In this document: piece after piece, positions 52,966-61,139 of the stretch
How the letters are laid out: every line of letters begins with the position of its first letter
Numbering within the stretch: position 1 is the stretch's first letter
From: Ferrovibrio sp036381655
GTDB taxonomy: Bacteria > Pseudomonadota > Alphaproteobacteria > Ferrovibrionales > Ferrovibrionaceae
Direction: 5' to 3'
DNA: 64,000 bases
Assembly (NCBI RefSeq): GCF_036381655.1
Contig: NZ_DASVCJ010000059.1
Span: 1 to 64,000, forward strand
Program-made: the position numbers and the translations under genes
Notes under the pieces: model-generated
What the model was told of the DNA's origin: nothing
The model's database searches: none
The model's input: only the letters and a program-made list of their open reading frames with translations

Positions 52966-53784
52966 ATGCAGCTTCCTTCGCTCGACATGCCGTCCTTTCC
53001 GCCCGGCTGGGTCTGGCTGGTCGGCGCCGGGCCCGGCGATCCGGGACTTTTGACCCTGCATGCGGTGAACGCCCTGAATCAGGCCGACGCCGTGATCTAC
53101 GACGCGCTGGTCGGCGAGGAGATCCTGCGCTGCGCGCCGCAGGGCGCCGTGCTGGAATATGCCGGCAAGCGCGGCGGCAAGCCCTCGCCGAAGCAGCGCG
53201 ACATCTCGCTGCGGCTGATCGAGCTGGCGCGCCAGGGCAAGCGCGTGCTGCGGCTCAAGGGCGGCGATCCCTTCGTCTTCGGCCGCGGCGCCGAGGAGGC
53301 GCTGGCGCTGCGCGAGGCGGGCATTCCCTTCCGCGTCATCCCGGGCATTTCCGCCGGCATCGGCGGGCTGGCCTATGCCGGCATTCCGCTCACCCATCGC
53401 GACACCAATTCCTGCGTGACCTTCCTGACCGGCCATAACGCCAGCGGCGAGGTGCCGGAAAGCCTCGACTGGGAGGCGATGGTGCGCGCCTCGCCGGTGC
53501 TGGTCATCTACATGGCGATCAAGCATCTCGACCGGCTGGTCGCCAAGCTGCGCCATGCCGGCCTGAGCGACGAGCGCCCGGCCGCCCTCGTCTCGCACGC
53601 CACGTTACCCGGCATGCGCGTGCTGACCACGACGCTGGGCCGCGCCGCCGACGATGCCAGGGCCGCCGGCATCGAGCCGCCGGCGCTGTTCGTGATCGGC
53701 GAGGTCGTGGCGCTGCGCGCGGCGATCGGCGCCGGCGATCCGTCGGCACAGCCTTCACCGGCATCATGTCTGGCAACGGGGTGA
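52966..53784 (+). CDS. cobA: Uroporphyrinogen-III C-methyltransferase
   Basis: The 272-aa SUMT makes precorrin-2, the entry point to cobalamin and siroheme. Motifs: WLVGAGPGDPGLLTLHAVNAL, VIYDALVGEEIL, VLRLKGGDPFVFGRGAEEAL, VIPGISAGIGGLAYAGIPLTHRD. It has no CysG-type dehydrogenase part, so another enzyme must oxidise precorrin-2 for CbiX. Start 52966 (MQLPSLDMPS) is chosen over 52939. It overlaps cobB by 19 bp. Confidence 0.95.
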   Translation: MQLPSLDMPSFPPGWVWLVGAGPGDPGLLTLHAVNALNQADAVIYDALVGEEILRCAPQGAVLEYAGKRGGKPSPKQRDISLRLIELARQGKRVLRLKGGDPFVFGRGAEEALALREAGIPFRVIPGISAGIGGLAYAGIPLTHRDTNSCVTFLTGHNASGEVPESLDWEAMVRASPVLVIYMAIKHLDRLVAKLRHAGLSDERPAALVSHATLPGMRVLTTTLGRAADDARAAGIEPPALFVIGEVVALRAAIGAGDPSAQPSPASCLATG

Positions 53785-55088
53785 GGCGCGGCCTCGTCAT
53801 CGCGGCGCCCGCCTCGGGCAGCGGCAAGACGATCGTCACCCTGGCGCTGATCCGTCTGCTCGCCCGCGAGGGCCGCACCGTCGCCTCGTTCAAGACCGGG
53901 CCGGACTATATCGACGGCGCCTTCCACCATGCCGCCAGCGCCGGCCGGCCCTGCTGCAATCTCGACATCTTCGCCATGCGGCGCGAGACGCTGGCCGCCG
54001 CGCTGGCCTATGGCTGCGACGATGCCGAGCTGATGATCGTCGAGGGCGCCATGGGCCTGTTCGACGGCGCGGCGAATGGCGAGGGCTCGACCGCCGACCT
54101 CGCCGCGCTGCTCAGGCTGCCGGTCGTGCTGGTGATCGACGCGGCGCGGCAGAGCCAGTCGGTGGCGGCGCTCACGCATGGCTTCAGGAGTTTCCGTCAG
54201 GACGTGACGATCGCCGGGCTGATCCTCAACCGCGTCGCCTCGACGCGGCACGAAACGCTGCTGCGCAATGCGCTGGCGCCGCTGCAGCTGCCGGTGCTGG
54301 CCGCGCTGCCGCCGGAAGGCGATCTGGCACTGCCGAGCCGCCATCTCGGTCTGGTGCAGGCGCAGGAGCGCACCGGGCTCGATTTCTTCCTCGACGGCGC
54401 CGCCGACTGGCTGCATCGCCATCTCGACCGCACCGCGCTCGAACAGGTGCTGCAGCCGCCGCAGCCGCCACCGGCGCAAAGCTTCGCGCCGCTGCCGCCG
54501 CTCGGCCAGCATATCGCCATCGCCCGCGACGACGCCTTCGCCTTCGCCTATGCGCATCTGCTGCAGGGCTGGCGCGAGCAGGGCGCCGCCTTGTCCTTCT
54601 TCTCGCCGCTCGCCGACGAGGCGCCGGCCGCCGCGGCCGATGCGGTTTTCCTGCCCGGCGGCTATCCCGAGCTGCAGGCCGGCCGGCTGGCCGGCAATGC
54701 CCGGCTGCTGCAAGGCCTGCGCGATGCGGCGGCGCGCGGGGCGGCGATCTATGGCGAATGCGGCGGCTACATGCTGCTGGGCCAGGGCCTGACCGATGCC
54801 GACGGCGTGCCGCACCGGATGGCCGGCCTGCTGCCGGTCGCCACCAGCTTCGCGCAGCGCCGGCGCCATCTCGGCTATCGCTGCATCGTTGCGCTGGCCG
54901 ATACGCCGCTCGGCCCGGCCGGCAGCCGCTTCCGCGGCCACGAATTCCATTATTCGACGCAGAGCGAAACCGGCGCCGCCGCGCCGCTGTTTCGCGCCAG
55001 CGATGCCGAGGGCAACGATCTCGGCCCGCTCGGCGCGCAGGCCGGCCGCGTGTTCGGCAGCTATCTGCATCTGATCGACCGGGAGTGA
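53766..55088 (+). CDS. cobB: Cobyrinic acid a,c-diamide synthase
   Basis: The 440-aa CobB/CbiA amidotransferase has an N-terminal P-loop domain (LVIAAPASGSGKTIVTLALIRLL, FKTGPDYIDGAFHH, VEGAMGLFDGA) and a C-terminal class I glutaminase (PGGYPELQAGRLAGN, with the Cys in GAAIYGECGGYMLLGQGL; His in FRGHEFHYSTQ). It amidates the a and c carboxylates using glutamine and ATP. A hairpin with T-run follows at 55176. Confidence 0.95.
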   Translation: MSGNGVRRGLVIAAPASGSGKTIVTLALIRLLAREGRTVASFKTGPDYIDGAFHHAASAGRPCCNLDIFAMRRETLAAALAYGCDDAELMIVEGAMGLFDGAANGEGSTADLAALLRLPVVLVIDAARQSQSVAALTHGFRSFRQDVTIAGLILNRVASTRHETLLRNALAPLQLPVLAALPPEGDLALPSRHLGLVQAQERTGLDFFLDGAADWLHRHLDRTALEQVLQPPQPPPAQSFAPLPPLGQHIAIARDDAFAFAYAHLLQGWREQGAALSFFSPLADEAPAAAADAVFLPGGYPELQAGRLAGNARLLQGLRDAAARGAAIYGECGGYMLLGQGLTDADGVPHRMAGLLPVATSFAQRRRHLGYRCIVALADTPLGPAGSRFRGHEFHYSTQSETGAAAPLFRASDAEGNDLGPLGAQAGRVFGSYLHLIDRE

Positions 55089-55103
55089 GCGCCCGCCATC
55101 CCT

Positions 55104-55278
55104 CGTCATGGCCGGGCTTGCGCCGCCGCTGGCAAGATTGCTTGCAAGAGCGCCATCTGCCCCGGCGCCGGCTGGACCCCCGGAATGAATCCGGGGGTGA
55201 CGATTTTTTGTAAGGCGCGCCCTGCGAATACGGATCGCCGCCACGGGAAGCGGCTCGCACTCCGTCGTCATGGCCGGG
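55104..55278. repeat. Repeated CGTCATGGCCGGG motif downstream of cobB
   Basis: CGTCATGGCCGGG occurs at 55104-55116 and again at 55266-55278, with related sequence around it. Together with the hairpin at 55176 this resembles the short intergenic mosaic elements common in alphaproteobacteria. Confidence 0.55.
55176..55210 (+). terminator. Terminator-like hairpin after cobB
   Basis: A 9-bp stem (ACCCCCGGA / TCCGGGGGT) with loop ATGAA is followed by GACGATTTTTTG. It lies 88 bp after the cobB stop. Confidence 0.65.
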
Positions 55279-55371
55279 ACGGGCCCGGTCCTGCCGTTTT
55301 TTTGCGACGGCCCGCCTGCTAGCATCGGCGCCGATTCGCCCTGGTTAACCAATCCTTACCCAGTTTGCTTT

Positions 55372-56013
55372 ATGCCAGCCGCCATGCCGATGCGTTTGGT
55401 CCTGTCGCTCTGTTTCGCCCTCGCCGCAGTCATGGCCGTGCCGCCCGCTCTGCGCGCCGCCGCGGCGGAAGCAGCCCCCCAGGCCGCGTCCGATATCCGT
55501 CCGCAGGCCGCCGCCGGCCGGGATGCGCCAGAGAAAGCGGCGCAGGAGAAGGCGGCGCCGGAGAAAAAGGACGACGAGCCCCGGCTCGGCAGCGATTCCG
55601 GCCTGCCGCTGCCGCGCTTCGTCAGCCTGGCCGCCGACAAGGTCAATGCCCGCACCGGCCCCGGCGCGCGCTATCCGATCGCCTGGCAGTACCAGCGCCG
55701 CTGGCTGCCGGTCGAGGTGGTGGCGGAATACGAATACTGGCGCAAGATCCGCGACCATGACGGCACCGAGGCCTGGGTGCACAAGAATCTCACCTCGGGC
55801 AAGCGCTACGCGCTGGTCGACGGCACGGTGCGCGCGCTCTACGGCAAGCCCGACGCAAATGCGGAGATTCTGCTGACCGCCGAGCCCGGCGTGGAGGCGC
55901 GCCTGCGGCGGTGCCCCAATCTCGCCTGGTGCGAGGTCGAGATCGCCGGCACCCGTGGCTGGATGCCGCGCGGCTATCTGTGGGGCGTCTATCCGAACGA
56001 GATTTTCGACTAG
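55372..56013 (+). CDS. Secreted SH3b-domain protein
   Basis: The 213-aa protein has a signal peptide (residues about 1-30, cleavage at ALRAAAAE) and a Lys/Glu/Ala-rich linker. An SH3-like pair follows: RFVSLAADKVNARTGPGARYPIAWQYQRRWLPVEVV, then YEYWRKIRDHDGTEAWVHKNLTSG, then a second half LYGKPDANAEILLTAEPGVEARLRRC with GTRGWMPRGYLWGVYP. SH3b domains bind peptidoglycan stems or proteins at the wall. Start 55372 is used; 55384 is possible. Isolated gene. Confidence 0.85.
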   Translation: MPAAMPMRLVLSLCFALAAVMAVPPALRAAAAEAAPQAASDIRPQAAAGRDAPEKAAQEKAAPEKKDDEPRLGSDSGLPLPRFVSLAADKVNARTGPGARYPIAWQYQRRWLPVEVVAEYEYWRKIRDHDGTEAWVHKNLTSGKRYALVDGTVRALYGKPDANAEILLTAEPGVEARLRRCPNLAWCEVEIAGTRGWMPRGYLWGVYPNEIFD

Positions 56014-56050
56014 GGCGGACGCGAAGAAAAGCGCCGCGGCAAGATGGCGT

Positions 56051-56494
56051 TCAGGCCGCGCCGAGCAGCCGGTTGAGGCCGCGCATCATCGACGGATTGC
56101 CGAGCATGTCGGCCAGAGTGTAGCGGTCGAGCACGGCGAGAAAGGCCTCCACGGCTTCGCCGAAAGGCTGCTTGAGCCGGCAATTGGGCGCGATCAGGCA
56201 GGTATTGGTGGCGCGGTCGAAGCATTCCACCAGGGTGAAATTGTCCTCCGTCGCGCGCACCACCGCGCCGACGCGGATCGCCTCGGGCTTCTGCCCCAGC
56301 ATCAGGCCGCCGTTGCGGCCGCGCTGGCTGTCGACGAAACCCTGCTGCGTCAGCGTCAGCGCCACCTTCATCAGGTGATTGCGCGAAATGCCGTAGCTTT
56401 CGGCGATCTCCTCGATCGTGCAGCGGCGGTCGGCATGCAGGCCGAGATACATCAGCAGCCGCAGGGCGTAATCGGTATGAAGCGTTAAGCGCAT
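56051..56494 (-). CDS. nsrR: NsrR-like Rrf2-family nitric-oxide-sensing repressor
   Basis: The 147-aa protein has an N-terminal winged helix (MRLTLHTDYALRLLMYLGLH, then IEEIAESYGISRNHLMKVALTL) and three Cys in CFDRATNTCLIAPNC (about residues 91-105), the Fe-S ligand set of NsrR. The bound Fe-S cluster reacts with NO and releases DNA. ATG 56494 is used because the Rrf2 domain begins there. It is divergent from the ferredoxin gene, with two copies of an operator-like motif between. The genes to the right match an NsrR regulon. Confidence 0.9.
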   Translation of the reverse strand: MRLTLHTDYALRLLMYLGLHADRRCTIEEIAESYGISRNHLMKVALTLTQQGFVDSQRGRNGGLMLGQKPEAIRVGAVVRATEDNFTLVECFDRATNTCLIAPNCRLKQPFGEAVEAFLAVLDRYTLADMLGNPSMMRGLNRLLGAA

Positions 56495-56531
56495 GGGATC
56501 GGGTCCGGGGGCGGGCTGGTGCGACAATTCG

Positions 56532-56547
56532 TGCATCTAATTTACTT
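56532..56547 (+). promoter_or_regulatory. NsrR-like operator, copy 1
   Basis: TGCATCTAATTTACTT lies 38 bp upstream of the nsrR start. It repeats with 13 of 16 matches as TGCATATAGTTTACCT 41 bp away, close to four helical turns, and as TACATCTGTTTTACTT at 6538. Confidence 0.55.
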
Positions 56548-56572
56548 GATATCGGCTCGCCACTCAATATGA

Positions 56573-56588
56573 TGCATATAGTTTACCT
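56573..56588 (+). promoter_or_regulatory. NsrR-like operator, copy 2
   Basis: TGCATATAGTTTACCT lies 42 bp upstream of the ferredoxin ATG. With its flanks it reads ATGATGCATAT, matching 9 of 11 positions of the NsrR half-site AAGATGCATTT, and has weak dyad symmetry (GATGCATA ... TACCTC). Confidence 0.6.
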
Positions 56589-56629
56589 CTTTAGCGCCGC
56601 CTGTCGTCTCAACCCTGCGAAGTACAGCC

Positions 56630-56971
56630 ATGACCTATGTCGTCACCGAGGCCTGCATCAAGTGCAAGTACATGGATTGCGTCGAAGTCTGCCCGGTCGA
56701 CTGCTTCTATGTCGGCGAGAACATGCTGGTGATCAATCCGGACGAGTGCATCGATTGCGGCGTCTGCGAACCGGAATGCCCCGCCGAAGCCATCGTGCCG
56801 GACACCGATCCGGCCGCCGGGCCCTGGATGGGCCTGAACCGCGAATATTCCGCCAAATGGCCGAACATCACCCGCAAGGGCACGCCCCCGGCCGATGCCG
56901 ATGCGTGGAACGGCGTGCCGGACAAGTTCGCCCAGCATTTTTCACCTGAACCCGGAGAGGAAAAACCATGA
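56630..56971 (+). CDS. fdxA: Ferredoxin FdxA (3Fe-4S / 4Fe-4S)
   Basis: The 113-aa seven-iron ferredoxin has TYVVTEACIKCKYMDCVEVCPVDCF (first cluster site) and NPDECIDCGVCEPECPAEAI (second), with the usual C-terminal extension containing NREYSAKWPNIT. It carries electrons at low potential. It is the first gene right of the NsrR-like operators, and overlaps the next gene by 4 bp, so it is probably NO-induced here. Confidence 0.94.
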   Translation: MTYVVTEACIKCKYMDCVEVCPVDCFYVGENMLVINPDECIDCGVCEPECPAEAIVPDTDPAAGPWMGLNREYSAKWPNITRKGTPPADADAWNGVPDKFAQHFSPEPGEEKP

Positions 56972-57393
56972 AACACGAAACCGACCTGCACAGCCAGAAT
57001 GCCGCTCCCGTCCTGCTGGCCAACGACCGCTACGACAGCCTGCCGGTCGGCGTCTTCGGCCTCATGGCCGCCGCCTACGCGATGATGATGCTGATCTACT
57101 GGCTCACCTTCCGCAGCCACACGGAAAGCGCGATGATGGTGGCGATCAGCGCCTTCTTCGTGGCGGTGTTCTTCGGCACGCCGTGGCTGATGGCGCGCCA
57201 GGGCGAGGCCTTGACGCGCAAGCGCCATGGCGGCCAGGCCGCGCCGCGCCTGTCCGATTTCCTCTCCGGCGAGATCGCGACCTGGACCGGCCCGATGAGC
57301 GGCTGGAGCGCCGTCATCCAGGTGCTGCTGATTCCGGTCGGGCTGGCCTTCGGCGTGCTCGGCATCTGCCTCGCCATTGTGGCGGCGCGCTGA
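56968..57393 (+). CDS. Small membrane protein in the NO cluster
   Basis: The 141-aa protein has three likely transmembrane segments (LPVGVFGLMAAAYAMMMLIYW, MMVAISAFFVAVFFGTPWLM, and IQVLLIPVGLAFGVLGICLAIV). The loop between the second and third is basic to polar (ARQGEALTRKRHGGQAAPRLSD). I do not know a named family. It lies between fdxA and nnrS, overlapping fdxA by 4 bp, so a role in NO defence or electron supply is inferred from position only. Confidence 0.75.
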   Translation: MKHETDLHSQNAAPVLLANDRYDSLPVGVFGLMAAAYAMMMLIYWLTFRSHTESAMMVAISAFFVAVFFGTPWLMARQGEALTRKRHGGQAAPRLSDFLSGEIATWTGPMSGWSAVIQVLLIPVGLAFGVLGICLAIVAAR

Positions 57394-57406
57394 GCGGAGC
57401 ATCATC

Positions 57407-58618
57407 ATGGGCATGGCGGCACCGCTGACACAGACCCCGGATCCCTCAGCCGCGCGGCGCTGGGCGCCCTTCGCGCTGGGCTTCCGGCCCTTCTATCTCG
57501 GCGGAGCCGCCTGGGCGCTGCTGACGCTGCCGCTCTGGCTGGCGTTTCTTGCCGGCCATCTCGACCTGCCGATGGCCGATCCGCTCGCCTGGCATGCGCA
57601 TGAGATGCTGTTCGGCTTCGCCGCCGCCATCATCGCCGGCTTCCTGTTCACCGCCGTACGCAACTGGACCGGCAACGAGACGCCGCGCGGCGCCTGCCTG
57701 GCGGCGCTGGCGGCGCTGTGGCTGGCCGGCCGCGTGCTGCTGCTGGCGGCGCCCGGCTGGCCGGCGGCGGTCGTCGATCTGGCCTTCCTGCCGGCCATCG
57801 CCATCGCCATCGCGCGGCCGATCCTGGCGATGACGCCGCCCAAGGGCAAAGGCCGGCCCTGGATGCCGGTCGTCATCCTGAGCCTGCTCACCTTCGCCAA
57901 CCTGCTGCTGCATCTCGGCATGCAGGGCGTGCTGGAAAACGGCCGCGCGCTCGGCCAGTCCGTCGCCCTGGGCGCCGTCGCCATGCTGATCGCGATCATC
58001 GCCGGGCGCATCGTGCCGAGCTTCACCATGACCGCCGCGCAGGTGATAGTGCCCGTCGCCAAGGGCCGCGACCGCGCCGCGCTCTGGGCGCTCGGCATCG
58101 CCATCGCCCTCGACGTCGCCGCGCAGCTGATCGCCGTTCCCGCCCTGCTGCTGGCCGCCGCCAACGGCGTTGCCGCCCTGTTGCATTTCGCCCGCCTGCA
58201 GCAATGGCGCAGCCACAGGGCGCTGCGCATCCCGCTGCTGGCGATCCTGCATATCGCCTATTTCTGGCTGCCGCTGGCCTTCGCCTTGCGCGCCCTGGCG
58301 GCGCTCGACCTGGTGCCGCCGGCCATGGCCGTGCATGCGCTCGGCATCGGCGCCATGGCCGGCATGATGCTGGCGATGATGACGCGCAGCGCGCTCGGCC
58401 ATACCGGCCGCAAGCTGAAGGCCGGGCCGATCGAAATCGCGGTCTACGCGGCGATCATGCTGGCGGCGCTGCTGCGGCTCTGCGCCGCGCTGCATGCCGA
58501 ATGGCAGATGCCGCTGCTGAGCGCGGCGGGGCTGGCCTGGGAGGCGGCGTTCGGGCTGTTCCTGCTGCGCTATGCGCCGATCCTGCTGCGGCCGCGCATC
58601 GACGGGCGGCCGGGCTGA
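57407..58618 (+). CDS. nnrS: NnrS family heme-copper membrane protein
   Basis: The 403-aa protein has about 12 transmembrane helices and the NnrS opening FALGFRPFYLGGAAWALLTLPLWL, then WHAHEMLFGFAAAIIAGFLFTAVRNWTG, IVPSFTMTA and MMLAMMTRSALGHTGRKL. NnrS protects cells from nitrosative stress, in part by preventing damage to Fe-S enzymes. Start 57407 is used. It is 13 bp after the small membrane protein gene in the same run. Confidence 0.93.
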   Translation: MGMAAPLTQTPDPSAARRWAPFALGFRPFYLGGAAWALLTLPLWLAFLAGHLDLPMADPLAWHAHEMLFGFAAAIIAGFLFTAVRNWTGNETPRGACLAALAALWLAGRVLLLAAPGWPAAVVDLAFLPAIAIAIARPILAMTPPKGKGRPWMPVVILSLLTFANLLLHLGMQGVLENGRALGQSVALGAVAMLIAIIAGRIVPSFTMTAAQVIVPVAKGRDRAALWALGIAIALDVAAQLIAVPALLLAAANGVAALLHFARLQQWRSHRALRIPLLAILHIAYFWLPLAFALRALAALDLVPPAMAVHALGIGAMAGMMLAMMTRSALGHTGRKLKAGPIEIAVYAAIMLAALLRLCAALHAEWQMPLLSAAGLAWEAAFGLFLLRYAPILLRPRIDGRPG

Positions 58619-58705
58619 ACCGTCCTGGAAAGCCGGCAGCCAAGTGTTGACGTAACCGGAAAGACACCCCATCTGGAACGGGCGATCGCGTATATCGAGC
58701 AGACC

Positions 58706-59203
58706 ATGGCCCAGCACGACGAGACCGACAGCACCTACGAAGAGCGCCAGGCGCGCCGCGCCGCGATTTCGCCCGGCGGCAATGCCGGCGTGGACGAGGC
58801 GATGATCAAAGACGTGGTGCACAGCTTCTATGGCCGCATCCGCGCCGACGAGGTGCTGGGCCCGATCTTCGACGGCGTGATCGGCGACAACTGGGATCAC
58901 CACCTGGCCAAGATGTGCGATTTCTGGTCGTCGGTTCTGCTGATGACCGGCCGCTATGCCGGCCGGCCGATGCCGGCGCATGTGAAGATCGATGTCGGCG
59001 GCGGCGAGGGTCTGGCGGATGCGCATTTCGCCCGCTGGCTCGGCCTGTTCCGGCAGACCGTGGCCGAGCGCTGCCCGCCCGCGGCGGCGGCCCTGTTCGA
59101 GGACCGCGCCCAGCGCATCGCCGCCTCGCTGCTGATGGGCGTGAAATTCAGCCGCGGCGAAACGCCCGACTGGCTCGGACCGGTGAAGAGCGCCCCGGCT
59201 TAG
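58706..59203 (+). CDS. Group III truncated hemoglobin
   Basis: The 165-aa protein has a globin core of about 125 residues: VDEAMIKDVVHSFYGRIRADEVLGPIFDGVIGDNWDHHLAKMCDFWSSVLL, with the proximal-His region RPMPAHVKI and the C-terminal helices to about residue 150. Group III trHbs bind O2 and NO. Its place after nnrS suggests NO detoxification. It is 88 bp downstream of nnrS, close enough for read-through, with a convergent oxidase-like gene following. Confidence 0.88.
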   Translation: MAQHDETDSTYEERQARRAAISPGGNAGVDEAMIKDVVHSFYGRIRADEVLGPIFDGVIGDNWDHHLAKMCDFWSSVLLMTGRYAGRPMPAHVKIDVGGGEGLADAHFARWLGLFRQTVAERCPPAAAALFEDRAQRIAASLLMGVKFSRGETPDWLGPVKSAPA

Positions 59204-59213
59204 TAATACCGGC

Positions 59214-59822
59214 TCAGTACAGCCGCGAGCGATAGCTTTCCTGCAGATTGGCGTCGGCGGCTGCGGCATCGACGCCGGCGATCTGGTCGGCCAGCACCTT
59301 GCCCAGCGACGGAAAGGCCGTGCGCGGCACCTGCCGCTCGGCATTCCACAGCTGCGAGCGGATCAGCGCCTTGCCGCAATGAAAGAAGACCTCGCGCACC
59401 GCGATTTCGAGCGCCGAGGCCGGCGCCTTGCCCTGCACCGCCATCGGCGCGAGCCGCGCGGCATCGGCGACGATCCTGGCCTGGCCGTTGACCCGCAGGG
59501 TCTCGTTGATGCCGGGCACCATGAAGAGCAGGCCGACGGCGGGATTGTGGGTGATGTTGCGTAGGGAATCGATCAGGTTGTTGCCGCGCCGATCGGGCAG
59601 CAGCAGGGTTGCGTCGTCCTCGACATGCACGAAGCCAGGCGCGTCGCCGCGCGGCGAGGCATCGGCGCCCTCCGGGCCGCAGCTTGCCAGCACGACGAAG
59701 GGCGAGAGCGCGATGAAGGCGCGGGCATGCTTGTCGAGCCGAGCGAGCTTCTTCTTCCGCACCAGGTCGTAGGGCGCGGCGTAGCAGCCGCGCAGGTCGG
59801 TTTCGTTGGACAGAACGGTCAT
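59214..59822 (-). CDS. PPOX-type (pyridoxamine 5'-phosphate oxidase-like) FMN protein
   Basis: The 202-aa split-barrel protein has FVVLASCGPEGADASPRGDAPGFVHV (strand pair with the phosphate-side Ser/Arg), LLLPDRRGNNLIDSLRNITHNPAVGLLFMVPG and FFHCGKALIRSQLWN. It matches the MSMEG_1061-like branch of PPOX proteins, which bind FMN or heme-related ligands. Convergent with the truncated hemoglobin gene. A redox role in NO or heme stress is possible from context. Confidence 0.82.
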   Translation of the reverse strand: MTVLSNETDLRGCYAAPYDLVRKKKLARLDKHARAFIALSPFVVLASCGPEGADASPRGDAPGFVHVEDDATLLLPDRRGNNLIDSLRNITHNPAVGLLFMVPGINETLRVNGQARIVADAARLAPMAVQGKAPASALEIAVREVFFHCGKALIRSQLWNAERQVPRTAFPSLGKVLADQIAGVDAAAADANLQESYRSRLY

Positions 59823-60160
59823 GTCGGGACTCCTTACTGCACTACCGTGCCGGGTCCAGAATGGCGCGTTCCGTTTTCAAAGAAAAGCCGCGCGGCCCGC
59901 CGCAACATCCGAATCTGCGGCATCCGCCATGCCGCAATCCGGTGCGGCATAGCGCGCGCCGGCACGCGCGCGCAGGACGGATTTTGCGAGGAGCCTCGTT
60001 CCCGAAGATCGTCACCCTCGGCGCCAGCCGAGGGTGCATGCGGCAGTTTTTGCCGCGCGGAGGGCTGGGATGGATGCTCGGGCTGCGCCCAAGCATGACG
60101 ACCTTTGAAAGCCTTCCCGACAGCCGCGCCCGGCAGCCTCTCGGGGAGGATGGGACGAAA
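59823..60160. other. 338-bp intergenic region with hairpin elements
   Basis: No gene is visible. The right part contains two hairpin-forming segments at 60013-60036 and 60074-60096, described as a repeat. The left part has an alternating GC tract (CGCGCGCCGGCACGCGCGCGC near 59958) and the promoter side of the PPOX gene. Confidence 0.6.
60013..60096. repeat. REP-like pair of hairpins
   Basis: CACCCTCGGC (60013) pairs perfectly with GCCGAGGGTG (60027) over a GCCA loop. A second stem ATGCTCGGGC (60074) pairs with GCCCAAGCAT (60087), one mismatch. The outer sequence GATCGTCA / TGACGACC is also roughly inverted. This is the layout of short intergenic palindromic repeats. Confidence 0.65.
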
Positions 60161-60376
60161 TCAGCGCTCGTCCTCGTATTTGGGCGTGATGATGTCGATC
60201 AGTTCGGCGACCATGCCATGCGGCGGCGGGCGGCCGCTGCCGGCGAAGGCGTCGTCCGCCTGCAGCCAGGCGAAAGCCTCGGCCAATTCCGCTACCGTGG
60301 CGCCCGCCGAGACGATTTCGCTGACCACGGTATCGTCGGCCGGCCCGAGTATCGAAATCACCTCCATCCGGGTCAT
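60161..60376 (-). CDS. Small acidic hypothetical protein
   Basis: The 71-aa product is acidic and helical (EIVSAGATVAELAEAFAWLQADDAFAG), with a short Pro/Gly loop and a second helix (GMVAELIDIIT). It resembles small conserved proteins of alphaproteobacteria with no known role. An SD-like GGGGATGGGAT lies before ATG 60376. Codon usage matches the neighbours, which supports it being real. Confidence 0.6.
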   Translation of the reverse strand: MTRMEVISILGPADDTVVSEIVSAGATVAELAEAFAWLQADDAFAGSGRPPPHGMVAELIDIITPKYEDER

Positions 60377-60460
60377 CGCAATCCCATCCCCTCAAGCAAA
60401 GCGTTTCATCTAAAACGATAATGCCCGGGTCCGGGTTCCTGCGATCCGCCGAACAAAATC

Positions 60461-60490
60461 CAAAAAGCCCGCCAGGGTAGCGCGGCGGGC
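60461..60490 (-). terminator. Terminator of the rubrerythrin operon
   Basis: On the minus strand GCCCGCC pairs with GGCGGGC over a 10-base loop, followed by TTTTT. It lies 29 bp after the DUF3501 gene stop. Confidence 0.9.
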
Positions 60491-60518
60491 AGGCCTGCTC
60501 GACCGCCGCAGGCCGGAA

Positions 60519-61109
60519 TTACGCGAAATCCTCGCTCAGACTCTCGCGCACCGCCTCCGGCATCACGGCGATATGGCCGTAATTGGCATGCTCGATGGCG
60601 AGCAGCACGCGCGTGCCAGGCGCCTTGAAGGCGGCGATCTGCTCCGGCGTGAAGGGGAAGCGCAGGAAATGCACGCTGGAGGTCTTGCCGTCCTCGCGCG
60701 TGCGCTCGGCATCCTCTTCCGGCACGGCGGCGATCCGGTGGCCGCCGAAATCCAGCGCGATGGCGCGGTCGATGCCGCCGAGCTGGGCCAGAACGGCGGG
60801 GCGGCGGATCGCGTCGTCCACCTCGATCATGAAGGTGGCGACCAGTTCGCGGCCCTTGGGCACCAGCGGCGCATAGGCGCGCAGCTCGTCGGCGATCTGC
60901 TCCTCGCCGCCCTTCTCGATGAACAGCATCTCGTGGATCTGCCACCACATGGTGGCATAATTCTCGAAATAGAAGGTGCAGAAGGGACCGACGCCGACGC
61001 GGCGGTTCTTCTTCACGGCGACGACCTCGGCCCGCTTGTCCTTGCGGATCTTGATGAACTCGTCCATCGACAGAATGTCGGCGCGGGTGATCTCGGTCTT
61101 CGCGGTCAT
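60519..61109 (-). CDS. DUF3501 family protein
   Basis: The 196-aa protein has the DUF3501 pattern: ITRADILSMDEFIKIRKDKRAEVVAVKKNRRVGVGPFCTFYFENYATMWWQIHEMLFIE, then ELVATFMIEVDDA, and the C-terminal RVLLAIEHANYGHIAVMPEAVRESL. The family has no known activity but almost always sits beside a rubrerythrin and an HdrD-like Fe-S protein, as here. Start 61109 is preceded by AAGGAGGT 6 bp upstream. It is the last gene of the operon. Confidence 0.85.
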   Translation of the reverse strand: MTAKTEITRADILSMDEFIKIRKDKRAEVVAVKKNRRVGVGPFCTFYFENYATMWWQIHEMLFIEKGGEEQIADELRAYAPLVPKGRELVATFMIEVDDAIRRPAVLAQLGGIDRAIALDFGGHRIAAVPEEDAERTREDGKTSSVHFLRFPFTPEQIAAFKAPGTRVLLAIEHANYGHIAVMPEAVRESLSEDFA

Positions 61110-61139
61110 CAGCAGACCTCCTTCACAACAAACCACACG

